Shown piece by piece: positions 10,988 to 22,091 of a stretch of DNA of 64,000 nt. A program made the translations under genes and the position numbers. Position 1 is the first letter of the stretch. Every line of letters starts with the position of its first letter. A model generated the notes under the pieces. The model saw nothing but the letters and a program-made list of their open reading frames with translations. It searched no databases and was not told the DNA's origin. The stretch is taken from NCBI RefSeq assembly GCF_904849725.1, contig NC_058519.1, forward strand, positions 541,330,316-541,394,315, written 5' to 3'. Origin of the DNA: Hordeum vulgare subsp. vulgare (lineage: Eukaryota > Streptophyta > Magnoliopsida > Poales > Poaceae).

Positions 10988-12519
10988 TTATATGTCCATT
11001 TTGCATCATGCTTTCATGTTGATATTTATCTCTTTATGGACTGTTATTATACTTTGTGGAACCATACTTATGCCTTTTATCTCTTATTTTGCAAGGTTTA
11101 TTTGAAGAGGGAGAATACCGGCAGCTGGAATTATGGACTGGAAAAGGAGCAAGTATGAGTCCTCTATTCTGCGCAACTCCAAATGCCCTGAAAAACAACG
11201 TGGATTTTTTTGGGAATATATAAAAAATACTGGGCGAAAGAAGTGTCACAGGGGAGTAGCCAGGGGCCCACAAGACTGGTTGCCGCGGCCTACCCCCCTG
11301 GCCGCGACAACATGGCTTGTGGGCACCCTGGTGGCCCACTGGCCCCCCTCTTTTGCTATATGAAGGGTTTTGTTCGGAAAAAAATCAGGGTGGAGCTTTT
11401 TCGTGGATTCTCCGCCGCCACGAGGCGAAACTTGAGCAGATCCAATCTAGATCTCCGGCGGCAGGACGATCCTGCCGGGGAAACTTCCCTCCCGAAGGGA
11501 AAACCGTCGCCATCGTCATCACCAACACTCCTCTCGTTGGAGGGGAGTCATCTCCATCAACATCTTCATCAGCACCATCTCCTCTCCAAACCCTAGTTCA
11601 TCTCTTGTAACCAATCTCCGTCTCGCGACTCCGATTGGTACTTGTAAGGTTGCTAGTAGTGTTGATTACTCTTTGTAGTTGATGCTAGTTGGATTACTTG
11701 GTGGAAGAGTTTATGTTCAGATCCTTGATGCTACTCATTACACCTCTAATCATGATTATGATTATGCTTTGTGAGTAGTCACTTTTGTTCCTGAGGACAT
11801 GGGATAAGTCATGCTAATAATAGGTATGTGCATTTGGTATTCGTTTGGTATTTTGATATGTTGTGTGTTGTTTTTCCTCTAGTAGTGTTATGTGAACGTC
11901 GACTACATAACACTTCACCATATATGGGCCTAGAGGAAGGCATTGGGGAGTAGTAAGTAGATGATGGGTTGCTAGAGTGACACAAGCTTAAACCCCAGTC
12001 TATGTGTTGCTTCGTAAGGGGCTGATTTGGATCCACTAGTTTAATGCTATGGTTAGACGTTGTCTTAATTCTTCTTTCGTAGTTGCGGATGCTTGCGAGA
12101 GGGGTTAATCATAAGTGGGATGCTTGTCCTAGTAAGGGCAGTACCCAAGCGCCGGTCCACCCACATATCAAACTATCAAAGTAACGAACGCGAATCATAT
12201 GAACATGATGAAACTACCATGACAAAAATTTCCGTGTGTCCTCGGGAGCGTTTTTCCTCTTATAGGACTTTGCTCAGGCTTGTCCCTTGTTACAAAAGGG
12301 ATTGGGGCACTTTGCTGCACCGTTGCTACTACTTGTTACTTGTTACTTTTTGCTTGCTACGTTTCACCTCACTACACCATCACTTGTTAGCGCTACTTTC
12401 AGTGCTTGCAGTTATTACCTTGCTGAAAACCGTTTATCAGAGCCTTTTCTCCTCGTTGGGTTCGACACTCTGACTTATCGAAAGGACTACGATTGATCCC
12501 CTATACTTGTGGATCATCA
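10988..12519 (+). repeat. 3' LTR of gypsy copy 1
   Basis: It pairs with 2235-3763. The terminal TG has become TT (10988-10989); the end GATCATCA is kept. The hairpin is at 11266-11324 and the TATA-like CTATATGAA at 11356-11364. Confidence 0.9.
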
Positions 12520-12524
12520 TAGGG

Positions 12525-13138
12525 TCACCAAAGCAGCAAAAATACGCGAAGTATAAGGTACTAGAGCAAAAACTAATTGGACCAATGGAGGAGTCATTTA
12601 CCAAGGAGTAATTTCCCCAAAACAGTTCGAAGAATGGTGCTTTGAGCAAAGAGATTGAAAATCCCAGCAAGAGGAGCAAGAACACGGGTTTGAGCTGCAA
12701 AACGATTTTTTCTGGAGGTAGGAGAACCAGATGAGAGCAAAAATGACTGGAGGGGGTGCCTGTGGGCCCCTCAAGCCTGGGTGGCATGGCTAGGGGGGTG
12801 CTCCCTCCTCCAGGGCTTGTGGCCCACTGGTGCAGCCCCGAGACTAGCTCTTCGTCCCAGTATTTTTCAAAAAATCCAGAAAAAATCATACTTGATTTTC
12901 AGGACGTTCAGAGAACTTTTATTTTTGGGGTACTTTTCCATGGGACACTAAAAGCAGAAAACAGGGAAAACTAAACTAAATCTATCATTTTTCTTCTAAG
13001 CATGTAAAACACAGGTTTGTGACTCCTTGATTCATCCATCTCATGGTCATCGAAAGAAATCCGTCAATGGGGTTGATCAAATCCCCTCGACAAAACTTCT
13101 CGAATCGCAAAAGAAGATGAAGAATTTTCGAACAGTCA
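12525..13138 (-). other. Non-coding spacer between protease and ATHILA ORF in the left pol-less element
   Basis: It corresponds to 54882-55504 in the right copy. It holds a GC-rich hairpin at 12762-12827 (GTGGGCCCCTCAAGCCTGG against CCAGGGCTTGTGGCCCAC), flanked on the minus strand by a CCAGAAAAAATCG motif, as in the LTR modules. Once the inserted gypsy element is discounted, the hairpin lies about 0.4 kb upstream of the ATHILA ORF start. I see no TATA box here. Confidence 0.55.
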
Positions 13139-13903
13139 CTAGGTTACCTCAATGGGGATGTGAATCTCCCCAACAAGCAAATCATACTTCATCTTAATAG
13201 GAGGAATAGGGCATTCAAAGCTCCCAATAAAAATCGATGAAGTCTTTTCGATAGCATTGATGCAATGTACTCGATATTGTTTCTTCGGAAAGTGCACCGT
13301 GTGCTCATTACCGTTGACATGGAAAGTGACATTGCCTTTGTTGCAATCTATAACAGCCCCTGCAGTGTTTAAAAAGGGTCTTTCGAGGATGACCGCCATG
13401 GCATCGTCCTCGGGAATATCCAAGATAACAAAGTCTGTTAAGATAGTGACGTTAGCAACCACAACAGGCACGTCCTCGCAAATGCCGATAGGGAAAGCAG
13501 TTGATTTGTTGGCCATTTGCACAGAGATTTCAGTGGGTGTCAACTTATCCAGTTCAAGCCTATGATAAAGAGAGAGAGGCATAACACTAACACCGGCTCC
13601 AAGGTTGCATAACGCAGTTCTAACGTAGTTGCCTTTAATGGAGCAAGGTATAGTGGGCACATCGGGATCACCTAGTTTCTTGGGAGTTCCACCCTTGAAG
13701 GTATAATTAGCGAGCATCATGGAAATCTCAACCTCAGGTATCCTCCTATTATTAGTTACAATATCTTTCATGTACTTAGCATACGGAGACATCTTGAGCA
13801 TATCCGTCAAACGCATTTGCAGAAAGACAGGTCTAATCATTTCAACAAAGCACTCCAAATCCTCATCATCCTTTTTCTTGGATGGTGTGGGAGGAAAGGG
13901 CAT
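13139..13903 (-). pseudogene. Aspartic protease region of the left pol-less element
   Basis: The 254-codon open frame includes PCSIKGNYVRTALCNLGAG and the C-terminal strand motif ILERPFLNTAGAVIDC. The usual catalytic Asp of the D(L/M)GAS motif is Asn here (CNLGAG), so this copy is probably inactive as a protease. It lies one frame away from the gag frame upstream (13837-14478), which implies an indel near 13860-13900. The equivalent C-terminal part survives at 55505-55908. Confidence 0.75.
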
Positions 13904-15549
13904 GGGTTTCTGAACCCATGGTTCCCTTTTTTACCATGCTTCCTAGCAGCGAAGTCATTCTTATCATATCTTCTATTCTTAGGCTGTGGGTTATCAAGAT
14001 CAACAGGTTCAATCTCCACATCCTTTTTGTTGCTAGGTTGAGCATCTTCATGAACATTACTATTGATATTATCATCAGGCTCATGTTCATCACCAGATTG
14101 TGTTTCAGCATCAGAGACAGAGACATCGTTTGGACTCTCAGGTGTAGCGGCAACAGGGTTGCAAGCGTGCAGGTTCCTATCATCTTTCTTCTTCTTTCTA
14201 GGATGACTAGGTGCATCAGTGCTAACTCCTTGAGAATCTTGTTCAATTCTCTTCGGATGACCCTCAGGATACAAAGGTTCCTGGGTCATTCTACCGCCTC
14301 TAGTGACGACTCTGACAGAATTGTCATTCAACTCATTGAGCAAGTCATTCTGAGCTTTAAGTACTTGTTCTACCTTAGTAGTAACCATAGAGGCATGTTT
14401 ACTCAGAAGCTTAAGATCATTGACGTTTCTGTCCACACAAGCACTTAGATGACTAAGCATACGAGTATTCTGTTCCAATTGCCTGCTAACATAATCATTG
14501 AAACTCTGTTGTTTGGCAACAAAGTTATCAAATTCATCCAGGCTTAAGCTAGCAGGTTTATAAAAGGAATATCACTCTCATCAAACCTACGCAGAGAATT
14601 TACTTCTACTACATGTATCGGGTTATCAAGACCATGGATCTCTTCGATAGGTGGTAGATTTTTGACATCTTCAGATTTAATGCCTTTCTCTCGCATAGAT
14701 TTCTTAGCTTCTTGCATATCTTCAGGACTGAGGAATAGAATACCTCTTTTCTTCGGAGTTGGCTTAGGAGGTGGTTCGGGAATAGTCCAAGCATTCTCAT
14801 TGCACAAGATATTATTCAATAGAATCTCAGCTTGTTCTACGGTTTGTTCCCTAAAAACACAACCAGCACAACTATCTAGGTGGTCTTTGGAAGCATCGGT
14901 AAGTCCATTATAGAAGATATCAAGTATTTCATTCTTCTCAAGAGGGTGATCAGGCAAAGCATTCAACATCTGGATAAGCCTCCCCCAAGTTTGTGGGAGA
15001 CTTTCTTCTTCAGCTTGAGCAAAGTTGTATATTTCCTACAAGGCAGCTTGCTTCTTATGGGAAGGGAAATATTTTTCAGAGAAGTAGTAGACCATATCCT
15101 GGGGGCTATGCACACAACCAGGAGAAAGAGAAGTGAACCAGGTCTTAGCATCATCCTTTAGCAAGAAAGGAAACAGCTTGAGGATATAGTAGTGGCAGAT
15201 CTTTTCCTCACTAGTGAATAGGGTGGATATATCATGCAGTTTCAGAAATATCATCATATCTAGTAGCAACTCTAGCAATTTGTGCATCAAGGAATGCACC
15301 TAGTGGCAAAGCAGTATCAAGCATAGCATCATCAGGCATAGTATCAAGCATTGCATCATCATAAGCATCATGGGCAACAGAAGTAGCATCATCAAGCAGA
15401 GGTGACATATCAAGATTTCTAGCAGGAGATGGTGTTGCAAACTTACTCATAACTGAAGGTGAATCAAGTGCAGAGCTAGATGGCAGTTCCTTACTTGTCC
15501 TCGTAGTTGAGGGCAAGATTTCAGTTCTTGGATCTTTCGGATTCCTCAT
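13837..15549 (-). pseudogene. gag of the left pol-less element
   Basis: It starts near 15549 (MRNPKDPR). The capsid-like gag domain is at about 15230-14850: DDAKTWFTSLSPGCVHSPQD, YFSEKYFP, QTWGRLIQMLNALPDHPL. A basic and acidic linker follows (HPRKKKKDDRN, then a Glu/Asp-rich stretch to 14000). At least two frame changes (near 15235 and 13880) and stops (near 15036 and 14544) break it. It supplies the structural protein in an element that lacks its own enzymes. Confidence 0.78.
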
Positions 15550-15599
15550 AGTGACCAGCAGATGTCAATCCCAAGTGACTCAGAGAATATAGTTGTGCT

Positions 15600-15675
15600 T
15601 CCCCGGCAACGATGCCAGAAAATAGCACGTTGACGGGAGAATATTCTTGACTTGGCCTCCCCGGCAACGGCGCCA
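15600..15675 (-). other. tRNA-Asp primer site with a degenerate upstream duplicate
   Basis: The minus strand of 15675-15658 reads TGGCGCCGTTGCCGGGGA, 11 nt from the LTR end at 15687. A second copy with two changes lies at 15617-15600, and both are followed by the same gccagaaaatag on the plus strand, so a 57-bp segment has been tandemly duplicated. Confidence 0.82.
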
Positions 15676-15686
15676 GAAAATAGTCT

Positions 15687-17111
15687 TGATAACCCACAAG
15701 TATAGGGGATCACAACAGTTTTCGAGGGTAGAGAATTCAACCCAAATTTATTGATTCGACTCAAGGGGAAGCGAAAGAATATTCTCAAGTATTAGCAGTT
15801 GAGTTATCAATTCAACCACACCTGAAAGATTTAGTGTCTGCAGCAAAGTATCAGTAGCAAGGTAGTATGATAGCAGCAGTAGCAACAGTAACCAGTAGCA
15901 GCAGAGTAACAGCAGTAGCAGCAGAGTAACAGTAGCAGCAGCAATAGTAGTAGCGACAAAGTAACATAGCAAGGACCAGTAGTAGAAGACTCGTAGGCAT
16001 TGGATCGGTGATGGATGATTATGCCGGATGTGATTCATCATGTAACAGCTATAACACGGAGAGATAATTAACTAGCTCTCGTTCGTCAATCTAATGTAGG
16101 CATGTATTCCGTATGTAGTCATACGTGCTTAGGGAAAAGAACTTGCATGAGATCTATTGTCCATCCCTCCCGTGGCAGGGGGGTCCTAATGGAAACTACA
16201 GGATATTAAGGTTCTCCTTTTAATAAAGAACCGGACCAACGCATTAACACTTGGTGATTACATGAACTCCTCATACTATGGTCATCTCCAAGAGTGGTTC
16301 CGGCTATTGTCACTCCGAGGATGCCGGGTCATAACACATAGTAGGTGACTACAACTTGCAAGAAAGGATCTAAAACACAAATATATTGGCGACAACATAA
16401 CAGGTTCAGATATGAAATCATGGCACTCGGGCCCTAGTGACAAGCATTAAGCATGGCAAAGTAGGAGCAACATCAATCTGAGAACATAGTGGATACTAGG
16501 GATCAATCCCCGTCAAAACTAACTCGATTACATGATAGATCTCATCCAACTCATCACCGTCCAGCAAGCCTACGATGAGATTACTCACGAACGGTGAAGA
16601 GCATCATGGAATTGGCGATGAAGGAAGGTTGATGATGACGATGGCGACGATTTCCCCTCTCCGGAGCCCAGAACGGACTCCAGATCTGCCCTCCAGATGA
16701 AGAACAGGAGGTGGCGACGCCTCCGTATCGTAAAACGTGATGAATCCTTCTCCCTGATATTTTTCTGGGCGAAACGGAATATATAGAGCTGAGATTGGAG
16801 GCGGTGGAGCCACGTGGGCCCCACAAGCCTGCCAGGCGCGGCGAGGGGGGTGGCCGCGCCTCCTGGGCTTGTGGCCCACTGGCTCACCTCCTCCGGTGGA
16901 TCTTTGCGCAGGTATTTTTCATTAATTCCAGAAAATTTCTTCGTAAATTTTCAGGTCATTCCGAGAACTTTTATTTCTGCACAAAAACAACACCATGGCA
17001 ATTCTGCTGAAAACAGCATTAGTCCGGGTTAGTTCCATTCAAATCATGCAAATTAGAGTCCAATACAAGGGCAAAAGAGTTCGGAAAAGTAGATACGACG
17101 GAGGCGTATCA
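15687..17111 (-). repeat. 5' LTR of the left pol-less element
   Basis: A 1425-bp LTR; on the minus strand it starts TGATACGCCTC and ends GTGGGTTATCA. It has a hairpin at 16808-16885, then a TATA-like TATATATTCC (minus, 16785-16776). A trinucleotide-rich tract (agc/agt) lies at about 15850-15960. It matches the LTR at 50329-51749. Confidence 0.88.
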
Positions 17112-17192
17112 GCATCCAACTGAATTAAATAGTATAACTGAATTAAACATTACAACTTAATTAAACAGACTAATTAAAAAGGCAGTACTAAA

Positions 17193-17823
17193 CTACATGA
17201 AGGCATCATCGTCATCCTCCGTCGATGCAGATCTCTTGCCCTTCGATGATGAGGTACTCTTGCCCTTGGTACTCGGCATGAAGATATCGTGTTCGTCCTC
17301 GCTCTCCACCGTGAATGTGTTTGCCTTTCTTTTTCCATCTTTCATTCAACCTGATAAGTTCTTTCTGTATCTCCTCAAATGTCCTTGGAAGCCACCCCTT
17401 TCTAGCTAATGCATGGGCAACCTCGTTCAGTAGCGTATCACTACTGATGAGTTCGTCCCATGAAACAATTCTATTGTCTATCTTGAAATTGCTAGCTAAC
17501 CGCACAAGACATTGCGACATACCTTGGTGAAAACTACGATCAAAAGGATAATGGGACATCTTGACGAAAGTTAGCAACTGGGCTACACTGCTATCCCACC
17601 TTAGTGTGGAGGGGAGTTTTATAGGTTCCTGAGAGCAAGACGGGAAAGAAATTAGCGGGAAAGAAAGTGGCGGTATAGAATTGCGGTAAAGAATGGCGGG
17701 AAAGAAAGTGGCAACAGAGTATGACGGGAAAGAAAATGGCGGGATAGAAGGGCGGGAAAAGAAAATGGGGGGATAGTAGGGCGAGACAGTACGATCACTA
17801 TGGCAGATGGTTGAAAACAACAA
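17193..17823 (-). pseudogene. Gene remnant of unknown family, Ser/Asp-rich C-terminus
   Basis: On the minus strand a protein-like stretch runs MSHYPFDRSFHQGMSQCLVR through LARKGWLPRTFEEIQKELIR (17560-17340). Near 17305-17330 the plausible frame changes to one ending TKGKSTSSSKGKRSASTEDD and a stop at 17195-17193. The frame change suggests a disabling indel or an unseen intron. The upstream part is low complexity. The Athila LTR ends only about 80 bp beyond the stop. It may be the last exon of the B3-like remnant upstream. I do not recognise the domain. Confidence 0.4.
17640..17790. repeat. Degenerate short repeat, gcgggaaagaaa units
   Basis: About eight imperfect copies of a 15-20-bp unit resembling gcgggaaagaaagtgg. 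It is purine-rich on the plus strand and lies inside the gene remnant. Confidence 0.5.
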
Positions 17824-17830
17824 CTAGCTC

Positions 17831-19050
17831 ATGTTCATGCTCTTTGAAGGTTATGAGCACCAAATTGTTGACTTCAGTAGACGATGCGAGAAGAAAATTA
17901 CCGAAACATTCCTTCTTAAACACCATTCTACCACCCAAGCCAATAAAGTAGGAACAAGGAATGCTCACGGATATATCATCATCTTCAGAATCCAAAGTAA
18001 TTTCAAGAGTTAAAGAACCAGTCCTAGGAATTGACACAAATTCCTTCAAACTCCTCACAACCATGCTAGGAATAACCTGACAAAAAACATCAAGTTATAT
18101 GATATTCAGCTTACAGATTTAAAACAGTATGCTAGAACAAAGAGCAAATAAATAAAAAACACCCGAAACCAAATCTCACCATATATTGCGAAATAACATT
18201 CACGGAATCCATCTATGAACAAAAGAAGTACACAATATATAGTTGTCATCAAAGAGCTGTCGCGACATGACATACATTTGACGATAATCCAGAGTGACAC
18301 CATGACTATAAAAACAACTGTCAACAAGTGCCCTCTGAGTTTCACTCAGATCCTCAAGAGCTACAAAAAATTAATTTCACAAACTGAGCATAACAGCAAA
18401 ACGTATAAGCTGAAACAAAACTGAAAATCAGTCCAACAAATAACTTACCAACACAGGGTAAAGGGAACAACATAACACCATCCCGATAAAAATCGACACC
18501 AATCATAGTTTCATAGTGCTCAAGCTTAACAGTCATCATGTCACGATGACAGAGACCATAATCATTCACAAGTTCCTCCCACGGAGAACCATGGAATTTA
18601 CTGCTCATCCGACCATGTCTACACAGAACATGGTATAGGTTACCCTCACTGTTGTGAAGAGCAAGATCAATATATGTGTCACCCCTCCGAATAGCTAAAT
18701 CTCCGCACTACTCAATGTACCGAGCAAGATGTGATCTAACACTGCACGGAACATACTACAACAAGAATGGAAGCAAACATCATAATCATATAAACAACAT
18801 CAACCATATGCCACAGTCAGATAAACAAGATATAGAATCTTACAACATGCCTTGAACATCGACGATCCAGCACAACAGTGAATACAAACGCACCGGAATC
18901 AAAGGAAAAACAAGGGCCACCTGGAGCTCGACAAATGGGCAAGCCATTTACCTGCAAACTAACGGTGACCAATAAGAACTGAATCGACGACCGAGTTGAA
19001 AGTTGACATTTGATTGAGTTGGAAGCAAAAAAAATACCGTAGGCCTCCGG
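17831..19050 (-). pseudogene. B3-domain-like gene remnant
   Basis: On the minus strand, exon-like pieces encode NGLPICRAPGGPCFSFDSGA (about 18950-18845) and then DTYIDLALHNSEGNLYHVLC through PWEELVNDYGLCHRDMMTVK and FYRDGVMLFPLP (to 18449). The pattern G-N-x-Y/W-x-V, W-E-E-L-V, GL-x-x-x-D resembles a plant B3 DNA-binding domain. A donor GTAAGT follows at 18448 and an acceptor precedes 18360. A stop at 18710-18708 lies inside the domain. A further exon (18064-17798) encodes VSIPRTGSLTLEITLDSEDD. The stop and uncertain splicing point to a pseudogene; B3 membership is moderate. Confidence 0.45.
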
Positions 19051-19109
19051 AGAGAGCCCTGATCTATTGTTTACACGGGTTCGATACGAAAATGGGTGGA
19101 CGAGCAAAG

Positions 19110-19849
19110 AGATCGACGCGGGGTGGAAGCACCAGAGAGCAACGGGAGTGGGAGGTGGAGCTGGGGAGCCTGGAGGGCGGAGAGGGCGAAAAGAGTGGTC
19201 AGAGGAGAAAGGAAGGGGCGCTCTTATCCAGGGGCTCTTCGGCCTCCTGGAGGCCGGCCGGTGCTCTTAGGCGTGTCGTGGGCCGACAACAGGCTCTTCG
19301 GCCACCAGTGGGCCGACCTGTCCTCTTCGGCCTCCCGCCGGCCGACAAGCCCCACTTCGGCCTCCCACCGGCCGACGGGGTGCTAGTGTTGATATTTTTT
19401 TTATTTTGTCACATGCTTTTCTATTTTGATACAAATTAGGTAGTACTTTTGAAAAAAAATAAAAATAACTCAAAAGGTTAATGTGCTTTCAGGCCGGGAA
19501 GTTTTCTGTTCTTATTAGAACACCTGTCGAAATGTCCCACGCTAATGGCAATGGCTGCTATATTTGTTGACTTTATAATTTCTGTACTTATCCCTGTTTT
19601 GTCATTTTTTTAATATTAGAACGCCTGTCAAAATGTCCGAAATACAGTCTCCGGAAGTATTAACAATTGTGGTCGTAACTACTGGTGCTTGCAATAATAA
19701 ATAATGGCATAAAATTGGCAAAAGTCTTCGATTGATCAAGTTGCTGTCATTACTACGTTGAACATGAATATCCACCTGCTTATTTATACCCCTCATTGTT
19801 CAGAATGCAACTGGAATAAGTCCGCAAATCAAGAAGAAGAAGAAGCACC
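19110..19849. other. Upstream region of the NPF gene, with GC-rich repeats at its left end
   Basis: At 19230-19385 the sequence is GC-rich with several imperfect copies of a unit containing cttcggcctcc and ggccgacc. It could be the 5' region of the minus-strand gene remnant. The rest is AT-rich and unremarkable apart from the TATA-like box listed separately. Confidence 0.4.
19781..19788 (+). promoter_or_regulatory. Candidate TATA box of the NPF gene
   Basis: TATTTATA lies 62 bp upstream of the start codon at 19850. Position and sequence fit a plant core promoter; there is no direct evidence of use. Confidence 0.45.
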
Positions 19850-21056
19850 ATGACGATTGGGGGCTCTGTGGACTGGAGAGGAAACCCCATCGACAGAGAG
19901 GTGCATGGAGGAGTCAGAGCAGCATGGTTCATGTATGGTAAGTTCTCATTTTGCAGATACATGCGCAGCGCGGGCATGCCGTACTCCAGTTTCCCTTAAT
20001 TTTCAAGCATTTGCTCTAAGTTCGAAGGTTTTAAGCAATTTCAGTCCTTGTTTCTCCTAACAGTTGCCAACGTGGTAATGAACATGGTTATTGTCCCAAA
20101 CCTGCTGAATCTGGTTACCTATCTCCATGGAACAATGCATATGGGGGTCTCTGGCTCTGCAACTACTGTCACCAATCTTGTTGGTGCTACATGCGGGTTT
20201 GCATTAATAGGAGCTTTCCTCTCAGACTCTTACATCATGCGCTCCAGAACTATACTCGTCTTCGGTCCATTGATGTTTCTGGTAATATGCAAGCTTGTTT
20301 GTCAACTGTCTATAAGATTAGGATTTATATTATTATTATGCAAGGCAAATATTCTTTAGTTATTTACATAATATTGTCATGTCACTTACTAAAATGAGAA
20401 CTTGCCAACAATAGAGAAAGAGGCAATAAGACCTGTTATAGCTTCATCAATTATGTTTGAATCATTGGCGGCTTAATGAAATAAAGAAGTGAATAATAAA
20501 ACGTAATGTCACCATGTCACTGCAAAAAACAAAATAAAAACTCTGCAAAAATTCGAAAGTTTTTTCTCTGTCTGAAGGGTTGAAACTACGTGTCTCTGTC
20601 TGAAGTACTTCTCCAAAGCTAAAATTCAACTCTGATGCATACAAATATAAGACGATTTTTGGGTTTGCATAATTTGAAAGTGCATTGTTTGTTGAGGATA
20701 GACTTCTCGAACATACCTATCTAGAACAGTGATATTTTATCGCGAAAAAAGAAAATCAAAAACCCTGAACAGCCATTTGCTGCTAACTTTAACTTAACTT
20801 GTCATGTCTTAATAGCAATCTTTTCAAAAAATGTCTTAATAGCAATACGCTATTAGGACTTTTCATGTCTAAGTTTGACTATGACAACGATATGCTTCTA
20901 AGTTTGACTTAAAACAGTTCAATATCTGACACTGATAGGTACCTACTCTGGCATATCCTTTGACTGTAAAATCCACTTACCTTGGAGTTGAACACGTCTG
21001 CTGTGAAAAGTCTCGCATTGCATCTCCTTCTAAGACTTGCATTAGTTTCATTCATA

Positions 21057-21216
21057 CTCCCTCCGTTTCATAATATAAGTCTTTTTAGAGATTTCACTAG
21101 AGGACTACATACGGATGTATATAGACATACTTTACTGTGTATATTCATTCATTTTGCTCCGTATGTAGTCCTTTATTGAAATCGCTTAAAAGACTTATAT
21201 TTAGGAACGGAGGGAG
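21057..21216. mobile_element. Stowaway MITE in NPF intron 2
   Basis: A 160-bp element with inverted ends CTCCCTCCGT and ACGGAGGGAG, flanked by TA on both sides (21055-21056, 21217-21218). It is largely self-complementary. Stowaway elements are non-autonomous Tc1/mariner relatives. Confidence 0.92.
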
Positions 21217-21482
21217 TAGTATTTTCTTGTAGAAAATTGTAACTAGTTTTGGAAGCATATGATGCTAAAAATGTACTTCTCCACAATAGTTATATGTAAA
21301 TCAACGGAATTTATATTTTGGGTCCATAAAATTTCGAGTGTGAAGGAACTAACAGCCGGAGAAAAGGAAGGAGCTTGTCGGAGCAAAGAAAGGAGCTCGC
21401 GGAAGAAACCGGGTCTATCTTAGGGTGGCAGGCGACCCTTATTAAATTCGTACACGAGTTAGTTGCTCCAAAAGTCCGAAAG

Positions 21483-21503
21483 CCCCCCCCCCCCCCCCCC
21501 CCC
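21483..21503. repeat. Poly-C run
   Basis: Twenty-one consecutive C bases within NPF intron 2. The length may be uncertain in any assembly. Confidence 0.9.
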
Positions 21504-21929
21504 GGTCGTGTGGTCGATGTAGCCTTTTTTTTAACACTACATTGGAGGTAGTTTTGGGAAATTGGAGGAAGGCGTCGGAAGGTTTAAGAAAGTCGGGAGG
21601 TTCAAGAAAGGATCCGGTTGTTCGTTTTGCATCCGATGGCTAGAAAGAATCGACTGACCCAAATAACCTTTGCAGTGGACTTGCACCTAGCCACTTCCTT
21701 ACTATTCAGTGCAAAATCGAGCTCAATATGCCAGGATGGGCCAACAATAAAACTGTTCATAAGATTTATTTTTTCTATGATATAAGACTATTGGAAAAAA
21801 TTCAGGGTGGGCCGTGACCCACCCTGTCCACCCTCTAGCTCCGCCACTGCACTCACCCTATGCAATCTCTTTAAAATAATATCACTGATTGCAGAATCAA
21901 GTTGAAGTTGTAAAGCACATACAAGGATA

Positions 21930-22091
21930 CTTCTCGTCGGGTTTCTAAATATAAGACATTTTAGACATTTCACTATTGAACTACATATAGATGCATAGAG
22001 ACATATTTTAGAATATAGATTCATTTATTTTGTTTTGTATGTAGTCTATAGTTAAATTTTTAAAAGGTCTTATATTTAAAAACCGGGAGAG
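21930..22091. mobile_element. Degenerate Stowaway MITE in NPF intron 2
   Basis: A 162-bp element related to the one at 21057, with decayed ends and TA at 21928-21929 and 22092-22093. It ends about 50 bp before the exon 3 acceptor. Confidence 0.75.

Larger units (their letters stand above)
2235..12519 (+). mobile_element. Athila-like Ty3/gypsy element, copy 1 (complete, coding broken)
   Basis: A 10.3-kb element with two LTRs (1529 and 1532 bp), a tRNA-Asp primer site, gag-protease-RT-RNase H-integrase in one frame, a separate 172-codon ORF, and a polypurine tract. It is flanked by a 5-bp duplication, caggg at 2230-2234 and taggg at 12520-12524 (one mismatch). The empty site is visible in the other host copy near 54878-54890. 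Integrase ends with a GPY motif and no chromodomain, which with the tRNA-Asp primer fits the Athila group. About 24 differences over the first 410 bp of the two LTRs indicate an old insertion. Confidence 0.92.
1..17111 (-). mobile_element. Pol-less Athila-like Ty3/gypsy element, left copy (interrupted, 3' end outside window)
   Basis: Read on the minus strand the order is 5' LTR (17111-15687), tRNA-Asp primer site, gag, aspartic protease, a non-coding stretch, then an ATHILA ORF1-like gene (2081-1060) and non-coding 3' sequence to the window edge. No RT, RNase H or integrase lies between protease and ORF1, and the related copy at 50329-55908 has the same gap, so the lack of pol is a family trait. 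The element is split at 2234/12525 by the plus-strand gypsy element; in the right copy the same sequence is continuous around 54880. The base after the LTR is 17112 (gcatc, candidate target duplication); its partner lies off the left edge. By comparison with the right copy the 3' LTR should begin about 0.9 kb outside the window. Confidence 0.85.

Noticed and set aside
19014..19439. A 141-codon plus-strand frame in the GC-rich stretch
   Set aside because: Its repeats and composition explain the lack of stops; no recognisable domain.
21483..21503. Poly-C run as a functional i-motif site
   Set aside because: Possible in principle, but a lone homopolymer in an intron is more simply slippage or an assembly artefact.
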